Assembly: GCA_026182355.1 (NCBI GenBank)
Contig: JAPFBL010001617.1
Span: 6,821,001 to 6,885,000 of the forward strand
Length of the DNA stretch: 64,000 bases
Direction of reading: 5' to 3'
DNA from: Hermatobates lingyangjiaoensis
Lineage: Eukaryota; Arthropoda; Insecta; Hemiptera; Hermatobatidae
Part shown: piece by piece, positions 1 through 10,530 of the stretch
How positions within the stretch are numbered: the stretch's first letter is position 1
How the letters are laid out: the number at the start of each line of letters is the position of its first letter
The notes under the pieces: generated by a model
What the model was told of the DNA's origin: nothing
Database searches by the model: none
Seen by the model: only the letters and a program-made list of their open reading frames with translations
Position numbers and translations under genes: made by a program

Positions 1-119
1 TATTGATAAAAATTATACTAGTATAAATAAATATAATTTGAAATGTTGATGTAAAAAAAAGAAACATGAAAATTTCTTTGATATTTTATTAAAGAACATA
101 TGATTACTGAACATCTGTA

Positions 120-985
120 TTAATGAGATTTCTGTACATTCACATTCTTCACCAGATTTTCAATATCAGGTAGGATTTCAGATGTTGCTACTCTATGCTG
201 CAAATGTTCATTAGTAAGTCTTGATTTAGTTTTCGATTTGACATGTTTCATTCTAGAAAATAACTGTTCACATAAATAGGTACTTCCGAAAATAGAAATA
301 TAATTTCTTGCTTGTTTCAGTATCTGCGGATACTCTTCCCTCGGCAACAGCTTATAAAACTCCAGTAGAGATGTCTCTTTGAATCTTTGATGAAGATTGT
401 TATCTCCTTGTAGCTCAAGTAATTCCATCTGCAAATTTTCAGGAACAGATTCAACATCTACTTCAAATGGTGAAGAAAGCATTTTGAAATAAAAATCTTG
501 GTGATTAAAATCTTGGCATCTGTCAGAAAATGTCATCTTCAGTGACTGGAGCTCATTTGCAAGAGAGAGAAATCTGCCTGTCTATGCTGTGCCAATGTCG
601 GAAAGTGGAAAACATTTCCATTTCTTAGTTGTCTCTCCCATAGCTGAAGTTTAGTTTGAAACACTTTGATATGTTTATACATATCATGAACAAGTTGACC
701 CTTGCCCTGCAATTTCAAATTTAATCATTTAGACGGGATGTAAGGTCCACAAGGAAACCTAAATCACGGACCCAGTCTTCATTTTTAAATTCCGAAACAG
801 ACTTTCCTTTCATTTCCATGAATACAAAAATTTCTTCCCTTAGCTCATAAAATTGCTTCAACATTTTACCCTTACTTATCCATCGTACTTCACAATAATA
901 GGCAAGGTTACCATACTCTGCATCCATATCGTCTAAGAATTCTTTGAATTGTCGATGATTTAGGGCCCTAGATTTTATGACAATT
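120..985 (-). pseudogene. hAT transposase, C-terminal half (GTF2IRD2/ZBED-like), broken
   Basis: Reading the minus strand from about 985 down, the translation follows hAT transposases of the GTF2IRD2/ZBED group. It passes from 'LNHRQFKEFLDDM' through 'YYCEVRWISKGKMLKQFYEL' and 'EDWVRDLGFLVDLTSRLND'. After a break near 720 it resumes in another frame ('GKGQLVHDMYKHIKVFQTKL', about 700-560). It breaks again near 540, and the last piece (536-120) holds the hAT dimerisation region, with 'YLCEQLFSRMKHVKSKTKSR' and 'LTNEHLQHR'. At least two frameshifts or stops separate the pieces, and the N-terminal BED zinc finger and first catalytic Asp region are absent. A stop lies just upstream of the conserved start. 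The protein is therefore dead. Family assignment is from recognised sequence signatures. The element's terminal repeats were not found. Confidence 0.85.
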
Positions 986-1089
986 CAAGTAAAATGCACA
1001 ATCGTTTACATATTACAGCACATATTACAGCTCAATGTAAACATATTGATTTAAATTTAATCTACACAAAACATAAGTATGTGTTTAAC

Positions 1090-1150
1090 GATTTTTATAT
1101 TAGGTTTACTTATAGTAAAGTTGAGTGTAAACCACTCCAATTTTTTCATT
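1090..1150 (+). repeat. A/B family 3'-end fragment
   Basis: Contains the exact 16-bp 3' sub-terminal repeat of the A/B family (1105-1120, TTTACTTATAGTAAAG) followed by 'ttgagtgta' and 'ccactcca' and a T run. The rest of the element is not recognisable here. Confidence 0.7.
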
Positions 1151-1528
1151 TATTTTTATTACAGAAAAAAATGTGATTATTTTCATTGAAGCATTTAAGA
1201 ATAAAGGAAGCCTTTATTCTAAGGAGACTCAACGTTTTTCTTAACGTTAAAATAAAGATAATAATGTTCGGACAGAAACCATCGGAACATGTTTATCTAG
1301 AATTTCAGAAGTGATTATTTAGTGTCCAAATAGCAGAAAGGCAGAAGGTTTATTTTAGTGTTTAAATATACTTTACTACCCAAGTTGAATGGAATTCAAA
1401 CTTGTGATTCTGTTGTCACCTCTCCACATCACACGCTTGTTAATGCTAGTTACGATGAATTATACTAATGAAGATGCCCCTAATTATGATTTTCTCATAA
1501 TGTCTAACTGTTTTACTCGGCAGTAGCA

Positions 1529-1713
1529 AATTTCAATGACCATAACTACACATTATTATAGTAATTGTATATAATTTCAATGACCATAACTACACATTAT
1601 TATAGTAATTGTATATAATTTCAATGACCATAACTACACATTATTATAGTAATTGTATCTAATTTCAATGACCATAACTACACATTATTATAGTAATTGT
1701 ATGTAATTTCAAT
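1529..1713. repeat. 44-bp tandem repeat, about four units
   Basis: A 44-bp unit beginning 'aatttcaatgaccataac' repeats with starts at 1529, 1573, 1617, 1661 and a partial fifth at 1705. Units are nearly identical, which points to recent expansion. No coding meaning is apparent. Confidence 0.95.
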
Positions 1714-3221
1714 TACTTCGCCTTGATCTTTATTTGCATGTTGTAACGATTGGTATGGTGATATTGATTTACCCATTACCTTTGCATAGATAAGATCTTT
1801 TCTTTTCTGTGTTAAACTAGAACAATATCTTGGAGTTTTCTTTAACAATAATATGTTAATATTGCTGAGGGCAGTCGTACCTGATAGTTGGATTTTTTCA
1901 TAAATATTTTGGAGGCAGTTGAGTGAAAGCTGTGCGTATGATTTCTTTCCAGAAATTCCAGTTTTAATGGTTTATTTTGTAATATTTTCATAAAAACTGT
2001 GATTATTTATAACCTTTAATTATTTTTCTATCCTTCCATTACTTCGTTTTTTCAATCAGTCTTATGTTACCTTTTCCTTAGCTAACAAACTGCATGTTTT
2101 ACAAATTAATCTGAGTTAACCAAAGTAAGTTTAGTCGATCATCTGATAAAAATAGTGTTAAGCCCAGTAGACAGCTATATCGGAATGAAGGGACTCAAAC
2201 TCATTTATTCATAGTGAAGAACCCCCTAAACATTTAAAAAACCTTATAAAAATAGGATACAAATACTACCCGCCTGATATAGATACGACACAGCAAGAGC
2301 GAACACCTGAAATGCTTAGGAATAATGCAGTTTCTCAGTTATTACTATAGCACATATCCTATGGGTGCAGAGAATAATACGGAGGAAGAACCTTTAGTTG
2401 CAGAAGGCCCTCTTTAGATGATCCTTTATTTGTACTCACTGTACTGGGCCTTCTGTACGAATACATGATTACCCGTATTGTTTGAAGATTTTGACACAGA
2501 GGGTATATGAAGGAGAACTAAATCGTACCTCCACATTCGGATGAGAAAGAAGAAGCAACCACGCTGTGCCTTCCAAGAAACGACCAATAGTGTCAGTCAT
2601 ATTAATATCATTTCTCCAATCGAATATATTTTCCCTGATATTTTCTTCTTAAATAATGCATTATTATGTGTTAATCATCTTATGTGTTATCATCATTGTG
2701 GAAGTTATTTTGATATATCATCTCATGTGTTGACAAATGAGTAATTTGGATAAAATTCCATGCAATGATAATTTTGAATTTTTAATCATATAAATACTAA
2801 AAAATAATCAATTTTAACTTTCTAGCACTCCAGAATTTAATGATCTCTAACTGCTATGAAATACATATTTATTTGTTGCCACGGTTTATAGTCCAGAGCA
2901 CTCGAAAGATCATTAAGCGTGAATTTCATCAAAAATAGTTAAAATAGTTTAAAAGTTGGGATATTTCAAGAAATAATTTAATGTCCTTTCATTTATGTAA
3001 TGAATGTCTTTATCCTAGGAAGCATGGTTAGGTGTAATCACAACAAAACAAGTGAAAAAGTTCCAAACATAATGATGTTTTTATGCTAGGATTTTATAGC
3101 TCAGATTTCATGAGACTTTGAAATTCGATAAACTTGTTTTTTTTTTAAATATCCTATTAGTCCTCACAACATGTCAATAGAAATATTCGACCCTCTGCAC
3201 AGATGGATGTATAAAGTAGCT
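1714..3221. other. No gene recognised
   Basis: AT-rich sequence. A slightly more GC-balanced stretch at 2170-2580 gives only short stop-interrupted frames with no family I recognise. Confidence 0.5.
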
Positions 3222-3422
3222 GACCTGATAGGCAATACCGCTTTACCTAAGCAGAGCGTAGGTATACTTTGGACGAACCAAAGTATGGTATACCTAAATA
3301 GATTTCGCATCATTAATAATGACCTGATAGGCAATACCGCTTTACCTAAGCAGAGCGTAGGTATACCTTGGACGAACCAAAGTATGGTATACCTAAATAG
3401 ATTTCGCATCATTAATAATGAC
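3222..3422. repeat. 99-bp tandem duplication
   Basis: A 99-bp unit starting 'gacctgataggcaatacc' occurs at 3222 and again at 3321. I see one base difference (acttTgg versus accttgg). Each unit contains a hairpin formed by 'aggtatac' and 'gtatacct' around a 'ttgg...ccaa' pair. Because 99 is a multiple of three, an open frame runs through both copies on each strand (about 3171-3512 plus, 3164-3439 minus). Neither frame resembles a known protein. Confidence 0.95.
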
Positions 3423-5235
3423 TGGTGTCCTTCTGACAACTCAACACCTCAGACGTGGAATACGTATTATTTAGTTGTCCAATCCTCAATCAAGAACGAC
3501 ACGAATTCATGAAGTTTACAATAACAACAGGACACATATGGCCTCCAGAAAAAAGTGCAATTGTGGAGAACTGTGAAATGTTAGTTATTTTAAAAGATTC
3601 ATAGATAAGATAGATTTTGAGAAACTTTTATTGTAGTATAAGAATTAATGTAATAACAATTATAGACTATTAAAATTAACATAGATACTTATTATAATTA
3701 ATATAGACAATGAATAATTCATATCAATATTATAATAAATGTAGACGATTATAATTAAACTATTGTATTATCCTGTATAAAGTTAAAAATATTTAGTATT
3801 AAAATGAAGTTGCACAATTATAACTAAAAATATTATATTTGTAGCAAGTAACAAAGTAATAATGTAGTAACAGTAATCTAATTAGTTATATTGTACCATG
3901 TAATATTTATATGGAGAGCATGCTGAATAAACGGATAAAAAAAAACCTAGGTAGAGCTTTTGTTAAACCAGTTAGGACCTCAAACTTAAGGTGTAATCAA
4001 TGAATTTACATAGATACTTGACGCCCTTTACTTTTTAACAACTATGCGACCTAGTTTGACTGTCACCTCAACACCCAGTAGAATTTGCTAACTTCACTAA
4101 GAAAGTTGTTCAGCTAGAGAACAGGAGTTTTTGTAGGCTGGTTGAATCCATGGCCTGGTTCAGTCCATGCCATCCACCGTAGATATTTGGTATCCTGTTA
4201 CATTTGGTGCTACAAAATTTTTCTTTTCAGTTTTCATTTTTTTTGTACTATAAATGTTTGGACTGATAAAATGTACCTTTTAGAAATCATTAGCATTTTC
4301 AAATATATATTTCCAAGACTAATTTATTCGACTTTTTTGGTCTACACAACTGTGACATGTTTTGTGTATTAATTTTCTTTGTAGATTTTATTCAGTTTTC
4401 AAGAGTTAATTGAAATAATAAATTCCCATATTCAGAATTGAACTTTTGATTTCGGTAAGCAATATAACGTCAGTCTGAAATATTATCCGTCATAATAGAC
4501 ACAAAGATGTAAAACTGCCTGTTGCTTTTATTCAATTAAATCTTGTTTTTTTTCCTTAATTGTACTTAATTTGAAGAAAGCTAATGGCTTATAATTTTCT
4601 TTTATTGTATGATAATAAAGGAAATAAGATGTAGGAATGGTGTAAAAGGTTTGTACTGAACGTCATTGTTACCATAGGAATAGTGTCACCCACTTGAGAG
4701 TAGGTTGGAGTATTACGAGTACAGACTGAAGGGCACCTCTGTACGACTGCCTCGTGCCAGTGCTAAACAATTGAGTAGTGCTCTCTGAAATTGGCCACTG
4801 ATTTCCTTTTGTCTCACTCTCAATGCTTTAAACAATACATGATAGGAGACACATTCCCGCGTCCTTGTGTTGGTCTTATCTATTTCTATCTTTCTTTTTC
4901 TGTATGTTCTTCTTATTACATATGGACTTTTATTCCTTTACAGCATGTAAGTATGCGTTTTAGGATGCCGAAGGTAAACAACGTTAATACGGCTCAAAAG
5001 ATAATTCTCAAGTCCGGAAACTTTTGTTTGAATAGTACACTGATGATATGAAATATATTTGTTTTGTGTTACAACTGTTTTCTGATACTTGAGAATTTGT
5101 ATTAATATTTCGAATTTAAAAAACTTATAGATAAAAGTTGGAATAAAGTGAAAACGTTTATGTTTGAAATAATTTCAGAACTATTGTTATGGCGCACTAA
5201 TGCCATAATGTTTATGTTAACGATTGAATAGTGCA
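3423..5235. other. No gene recognised
   Basis: AT-rich sequence with short random-looking frames only. I see no repeat family, splice-framed exon or RNA gene that can be supported. Confidence 0.5.
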
Positions 5236-5535
5236 GCATTCTTATTTTTCTATAAAATAAGTAATGTAATCATGAAAAAAAATTATTTCGAGACATTAAC
5301 AAATTTACATGTTTTGAGTTCTTATTTGAAATTATTTCAATAATTTATGCAAGTGTGTTTGCGTTTATGGGGAGGTTGGTAGATGTTTATTAAAAAGTTT
5401 GGCACGCTACAGGTCACATTAATTATGAATATTATGCAGAAGTATAAATTCTAGCATTCTATTCATAATGATACATGTTCTTTGGAAAGGGGCATTACAT
5501 TGTGACACTGCTTATAAGTTTGAAATTTAAGTACA
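5236..5535 (+). repeat. Diverged A-part copy of the A/B family
   Basis: Follows the A order with many substitutions: 'ataaaataagtaatgtaatcatgaaaaaaa', then 'ttacatgttttgagttctt', a TG-rich core, 'cacgctacaggtcac', and finally 'ggggcatta'. An old copy. Confidence 0.55.
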
Positions 5536-5666
5536 TTATGAGTACGGTATAATCTAAAATCATGGTATAGGAAATTTTGTTTAAAACAATAATTTAAAGG
5601 ATGAATTTGGACTTTTTAACATATACATGCTCATTTTCTTTGTTGGATCCATAATGTATAGAGATG

Positions 5667-5670
<4 letters not shown>

Positions 5671-5704
<34 letters not shown>

Positions 5705-5709
5705 TTTTT
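5671..5709. repeat. (TA)n followed by poly(T)
   Basis: About 24 bp of alternating TA followed by about 15 T. Simple repeat. Confidence 0.95.
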
Positions 5710-6369
5710 GGTGCGAAATCTTAAAAATAAATTGACCGAACCCCGATTAGAGAACACACTTATTCTATATATATAAAGATTTCACATAAACACGTGAAAT
5801 AACAATCTATGATCAAACCACAATAAGAAAATGGGAAAACAAGACTAAGATCCTTCAACCGTAACAAGCGGTTGTTACCCAACTGAGTTGGGTTCAATGA
5901 AAATAATTCATTGAATATTGGTGCTAAATATAATATATAATATGATTATAGTTCATACCTACTTAAACATTCATTACAGACGTATATTTGAATATACGAG
6001 AAACATTCTATAATTAAAGAAACTAACTGATGTAGAAGTGAAACAGTTTATAGGAGTTTTCTCTACTTTCTACAGTAATAGGACTTATACTGGCCTGGCT
6101 GTGATAAACTGAGGAAGCCTCATAGATAAGAAATATTTTGCTTAAAACCTCAATATTACTTATTGAGTAATTAACTATGGCCATTAACATATGGTGTTAA
6201 CACGCCATTAACTATGGCGTCTTTACAATAAGTTTTGTTTACAAACATTAGTTGAACAACTTTCAGTGATTCAGTTTTTGCTTTGAAGGTAAGAAATCGG
6301 TTAACATCTTTTCGAATGATTTAATTTCGAATATATAGTTCGTGAGTTATTTCCACTGAGATTGGTAAT
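5710..6369. other. No gene recognised
   Basis: AT-rich, no family recognised. The palindromic piece around 6175-6225 ('taactatggccattaac' and 'gttaacacgccattaac') is local only. Confidence 0.5.
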
Positions 6370-6485
6370 GTTCTAATTAGTAGTAATATTAACTGTCATA
6401 CCTCGCTCGTTGGCTGGAGAGTTCGACCGGTTTCGGGTCCGTCTGGTTCCCATCTTCAAGAACAACCAGGATTCAGTTGTCTTAA
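6370..6485 (-). repeat. Penelope-like element terminal fragment with hammerhead-like core
   Basis: On the minus strand this reads 'cttgaagatgggaacc' then 'cccgaaaccggtcgaact' and 'aacgagcgaggtatgacag'. The second half matches the end of the Penelope-like remnant at 57.55-57.65 kb. That copy also has 'accggtcg' followed by 'acgaggtatgacggttgata'. The CTGA(A/T)GA - stem - GAAAC layout resembles the degenerate hammerhead motifs known from Penelope-like terminal repeats. No coding sequence remains. Confidence 0.55.
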
Positions 6486-7134
6486 ACCCATTACTAAACT
6501 GCGTTGGTAAAAAGTTTAAAGATTTGGTAACGATGGTCGTTAAAGTAAATTAGTAATTAAAATCAATTGTGGTTAGGCTTTTAATAGGTTTACTTACAAG
6601 TTGAGTATAGATCACTTCAAATTCTTGTTGATAATATGAACGATCGGCATTCTTTTATGGCATTGTAGTTACTCGTCTACAACTTTGTGTAAAAAGATTT
6701 TTACACAATTGGTCTTAATGATTTATTCTCTTGGTCTTAAAAATCCACTAGAATGGGCTGCTTGAAATATTCTTGTAAGACCCACATATGACTTTTATCT
6801 TAGTATTATGCTTATATTTTAGATTATTAAATAGCAGAACAAAACTCAAGTGTTAGGTGTTTCCTTCAGAACATTACTTGATTAGCTTAAATTAAACTAA
6901 CTAAACTTTCTTTTCTCCTTCTAACTTCAATATTGATTCAGAATAAATATAATATTTTAAAAGGAAAGTTGTGTACTGTATAAAGGGTATTACAAGGAAT
7001 TGATAGAACAGTTTTCATCTGTCGACGAAACTTTGAAGATAGATTCCACTGAACAAATTAATTTTTACACCATTGAATTAGGAAACAGACTCTTTGTATC
7101 GAAATTTCACTGTATCGCAATTTAATATATTGAG
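6486..7134. other. No gene recognised
   Basis: AT-rich spacer with no supported feature. Confidence 0.5.

Positions 7135-7188
<54 letters not shown>
7135..7188. repeat. (TA)n microsatellite
   Basis: About 52 bp of alternating TA, followed to about 7345 by A/T-only sequence built from 'atttaa' and 'tataat' words. Confidence 0.95.
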
Positions 7189-7190
<2 letters not shown>

Positions 7191-7974
7191 GAATATTTAA
7201 ATTTAAGTCGGAATATTTAATTTAAGTGCATATTTAATTTATTTAATTTATATTTATATTTAAATATAATAAAATTATAATAATAATAAAATAAATTATA
7301 ATTTAAATATAATATTTATATTAAATTATATTTATTTAATTAAACTGTCTTTTTTTTTTTAGTTATGGAAAGATGAGTGTGAGTAGTATATAAACCAATT
7401 TCTGAATTCTTTAGAAGAGTTAAGATTTTTGGACTAATAAATGTTTAAAGAGGTTCACAAATATTTTAAAATACAAAGAAGTAAGCAGTAAATATATAAC
7501 TAGAGAATGAGAAAAACTGTAAATGAGTATGCAAGTACTTTGAATGAAGAAATGTTGAGTTTCAGCAGAATTGATCGGTTGGCAAGACCTGGCCATTGGG
7601 ATTGACGTAGTTATTAAGTTTTACTTATAAATGCTGCTCACTGCGGTTGAGGTGCTTTCACTCTACTGCGCGGTTGGAGTGGATGGCATGCCTGTCCGCC
7701 TCTCAGCCACTTCGTCACGACTCTTCTATCACACCAGTAACCAGTATTAATTAACATCCCAGTGACTTAGTCGCGGGATAACATCGGCATTCTCCTTCCT
7801 CTCAAAATACTTTAACTTATTCATACCATCCCGATCAGTCTCAGGTTTTCTTCTAAAATACTTCCCAATATCACTGCCTTCTCAAGCAAACGAACCCGGT
7901 ATAAATAAATTCAGTGCCATTCCTTCTATTGAATGCCTTAAAATCAGATTTATTACGTATCTGATTTTTTCTTA

Positions 7975-8058
7975 TAACTTCATAATTACCTCATTAATTA
8001 TCTCATATTAATTATGAGGTAATTAATTAATTATCATTAATTAATTACCTCATTTAAT
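7975..8058. repeat. AT-rich interleaved palindromes
   Basis: 'attacctcattaatta', 'taattatgaggtaattaatt' and 'attaattacctcattta' form overlapping inverted and direct repeats just upstream of the Jockey-like remnant. Confidence 0.7.
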
Positions 8059-8059
8059 T

Positions 8060-8500
8060 ATCTTTATGATTCCAAAACCTGATTACACTTCCACCACGCC
8101 TAATATAGACCCATCAGGCTCCTACCACTCCGGAATAATATTTCCGGAATATTATACCACCATTTTGATTTTGAAGGTCACTATTCAACTACGTAACAAT
8201 ACAATCGGGTTGTGGACGTCATTCCTCCGTCCAGATAGAGGCAGTATTGTTTGGATGCCTTTGTCAAACTAAAAGATCCCTCAACTTACTATCTCATCCT
8301 TTGCAGCTACCTCGCAGATAAGTATTTGCGGGTCTGTGAAGGCACTTCTCTTTTCTTCTGGTTTCCAATAAAAGTTGGAGTACCACAAGAGGACCTACCA
8401 GCTCCTGTTGTATACCATATATCTACAGATGATATCCCGACCACAAACAAATATTTCCATCCAACATCCATCCACATTACCTTCACACCCTGAAGGGAAC
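8060..8500 (+). pseudogene. Jockey-like non-LTR retrotransposon reverse transcriptase remnant
   Basis: Two overlapping frames carry the palm region of a Jockey-type ORF2. At about 8066-8130 'MIPKPD...DPSGSYHS' corresponds to the family's 'IPKPGK...SSYRPIS' block. After a frameshift, 'VWMDAFVKLKD' (around 8250), 'LCSYLADKYLRVCEGTS' and 'FPIKVGVPQ...PAPVVYHI' (to about 8440) correspond to the 'SYL.DR.F.V' and 'AGVPQGSVLGP.LY' blocks, followed by 'DDIPTTN'. The Y/FADD catalytic box is missing, because the frame ends before it. The endonuclease domain is not recognisable, although the less AT-rich stretch at 7640-7900 may be its decayed remains. Inactive fragment; family call from motif order. 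Confidence 0.75.
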
Positions 8501-9020
8501 CTATCCTCTTAATATATAACTATACAGATATTAACAATCTCCTAATTGCAGATTGTGCGATATCTAGAGATGTAGGTACATTGATAAATGACCAATATGG
8601 GATCTACCCGGTTAAATTAGGAGCCCTAAACACCATAATTTACATTTTTTGTTTCCAATTAGTTAATTATATTTTCTTTGTGCACGTCTCGAGGCTTTTA
8701 TATTGTAAATTACGATGCTGTATTCCATTTTCTATACATAAATTTATGGCAATAAAAGATTTTATATGCACTATTCTGTCCAAAGAGTGATCAGAGAATT
8801 TAAGAACTTCAACATAAATATGAGTTACTTGATGAATAACCTCGTAGTTGAAAGTTACTTCAATTATGAGTGAAAGTTTGTTGTATGTGTATATCATTTT
8901 AAAATAACAGATGAAACTTTTGTCACTAACTCAAATAATTATATACACCACTTCTTTCCACTATTGTTCTAATAAATTATAACAAGGAAAACATAACTCG
9001 TAATAAGTTTTATAACGCCG

Positions 9021-10530
9021 ATTTTTACTTTATTATAAGTAAAGTATAGTGATCGTAAAAAAATCGATTTCGAGATTTTGAGGGAATTACATGTTTTCAG
9101 GTCCCAAAAGTCGTTTTATGAAGTTTTTTTGATGATTGTGTGTGTTTTTTAGACTACATTTTTTCAACTAAAATACTAATTCTGGAGTCTTGAAATTTTG
9201 GCATTATCTTTGAGGCTACAAAAGCAACAAACAAAAAATAAATTCAGATTTTTAAAACAACATGAAATTATTTTTTCAACAAAAGTTAAAAATTTTGGCT
9301 TATAATTTAATCTGAAAGCTTATGAAAGCGATACAAGCCATAAAGTTTAACGGATCAGAATGAAACTATACCCAAAAAAAAGAACATTTTATTGAGGATA
9401 CGTTGAGATAATTTTTTTCAAAATTGCATTCAGCAAAGGGGCGTTATAGTACATTTTCTGTTTCCAGAAAATATTTTTTGATGCTAAACGGCTCATTAAA
9501 AAACCGTGAAAATTTGCAAAAATTTAACTAAAAAATTAGCAATTTATAAAAAAAAATTCTCATAATTTCAATTATGGCAAGAGCGATAACGTTATTATAA
9601 GTGTTTGTTTATCCTAGACTAGCAGATCGCCTGCTATACTTACATGTAAATAACCTGCTATATATACATGTAAAAAATCACCGCCAATAAACATAAATTT
9701 CTGTTACTTTCCATGGTATGTTCATAGTCTAATAGTTCATATCTATTATTTTCAAAAATTAGTTGCTCCCAGCAATAAAAGTTTTAAATTATACTGAATA
9801 GCCGGCTTTAACTTTGATATGAGCATGTAAAAACTGGCTATTACTAATGTACTTTTCTCAATATACATTCACAGCAACCTTATAACAGAGTACAGCACGC
9901 AGGAAAAAGTTAATACTCTCTCAGAGTAAATTGGTATATATTATTTTTGACAAATGAAAAGAAAAGTGCTTTTTATTAAACACTAGGAAGCCATGAAACT
10001 CCTAATATTATAACTGTATAAAAGACCAAAAATATGAAACATAATTCAAAATTGAAAAGATTTTTTGAAGAAAAATAGCTGTAATTATTATATATCTTAA
10101 ATTAAAATGATATTTTTTCTTAGATGTTTCTGGCATTTTAAATAAAATAGGAATATTTTGAAGTTTTGAATGAGAAAATTTGTCTTAAATATTCAATGTA
10201 GAAGGAGATCAGGTAAACTATGTAAGAGATCTACTGGCTATTAGAACAAAAACCATGTTCTTCTGTAAGAGATTATTTCGTAAGACGAAGTCTACACTTT
10301 CACTTTTCAAAAATATTATTATCAGTGGTGTGATATACAGAAATAAGCGTATAAATTAATAAGTGGATCAATCACTATCTGTACTACGTCCAGGAATGAA
10401 TGACTAATAAACGTCTCCCATTTAGGCATTTATATTATACCTAAATGGAAAATTATATATTATATACCCAAGAAGTATGATATTATATTTAGTTATAGTA
10501 AAGTTGAGTGTAGGACACTCCTGATTTTTT
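9021..10530 (+). mobile_element. A/B family element, most complete copy
   Basis: Begins with the 5' sub-terminal repeat (one base changed) and 'aaagtatagtgatcg'. The A part runs to about 9660, with 'tacatgttttcaggtccc', 'caagccata', 'ggggcgttatagtac', and the end motif 'tgtttatcctagactag'. The B part runs from about 9770 ('ctgaatagccggct') to 10530. It contains 'cactatctgtactac', a palindrome built on 'cccatttaggca' and 'tacctaaatgg' (about 10419-10449), and 'gttgagtgtaggacactcc'. No transposase frame is present. Recognised only by comparison with the other copies in this window; the name is mine. Confidence 0.8.

Noticed and set aside
1529..1713. Possible CRISPR array
   Set aside because: The 44-bp units are contiguous with no unique spacers, and the window is eukaryotic.
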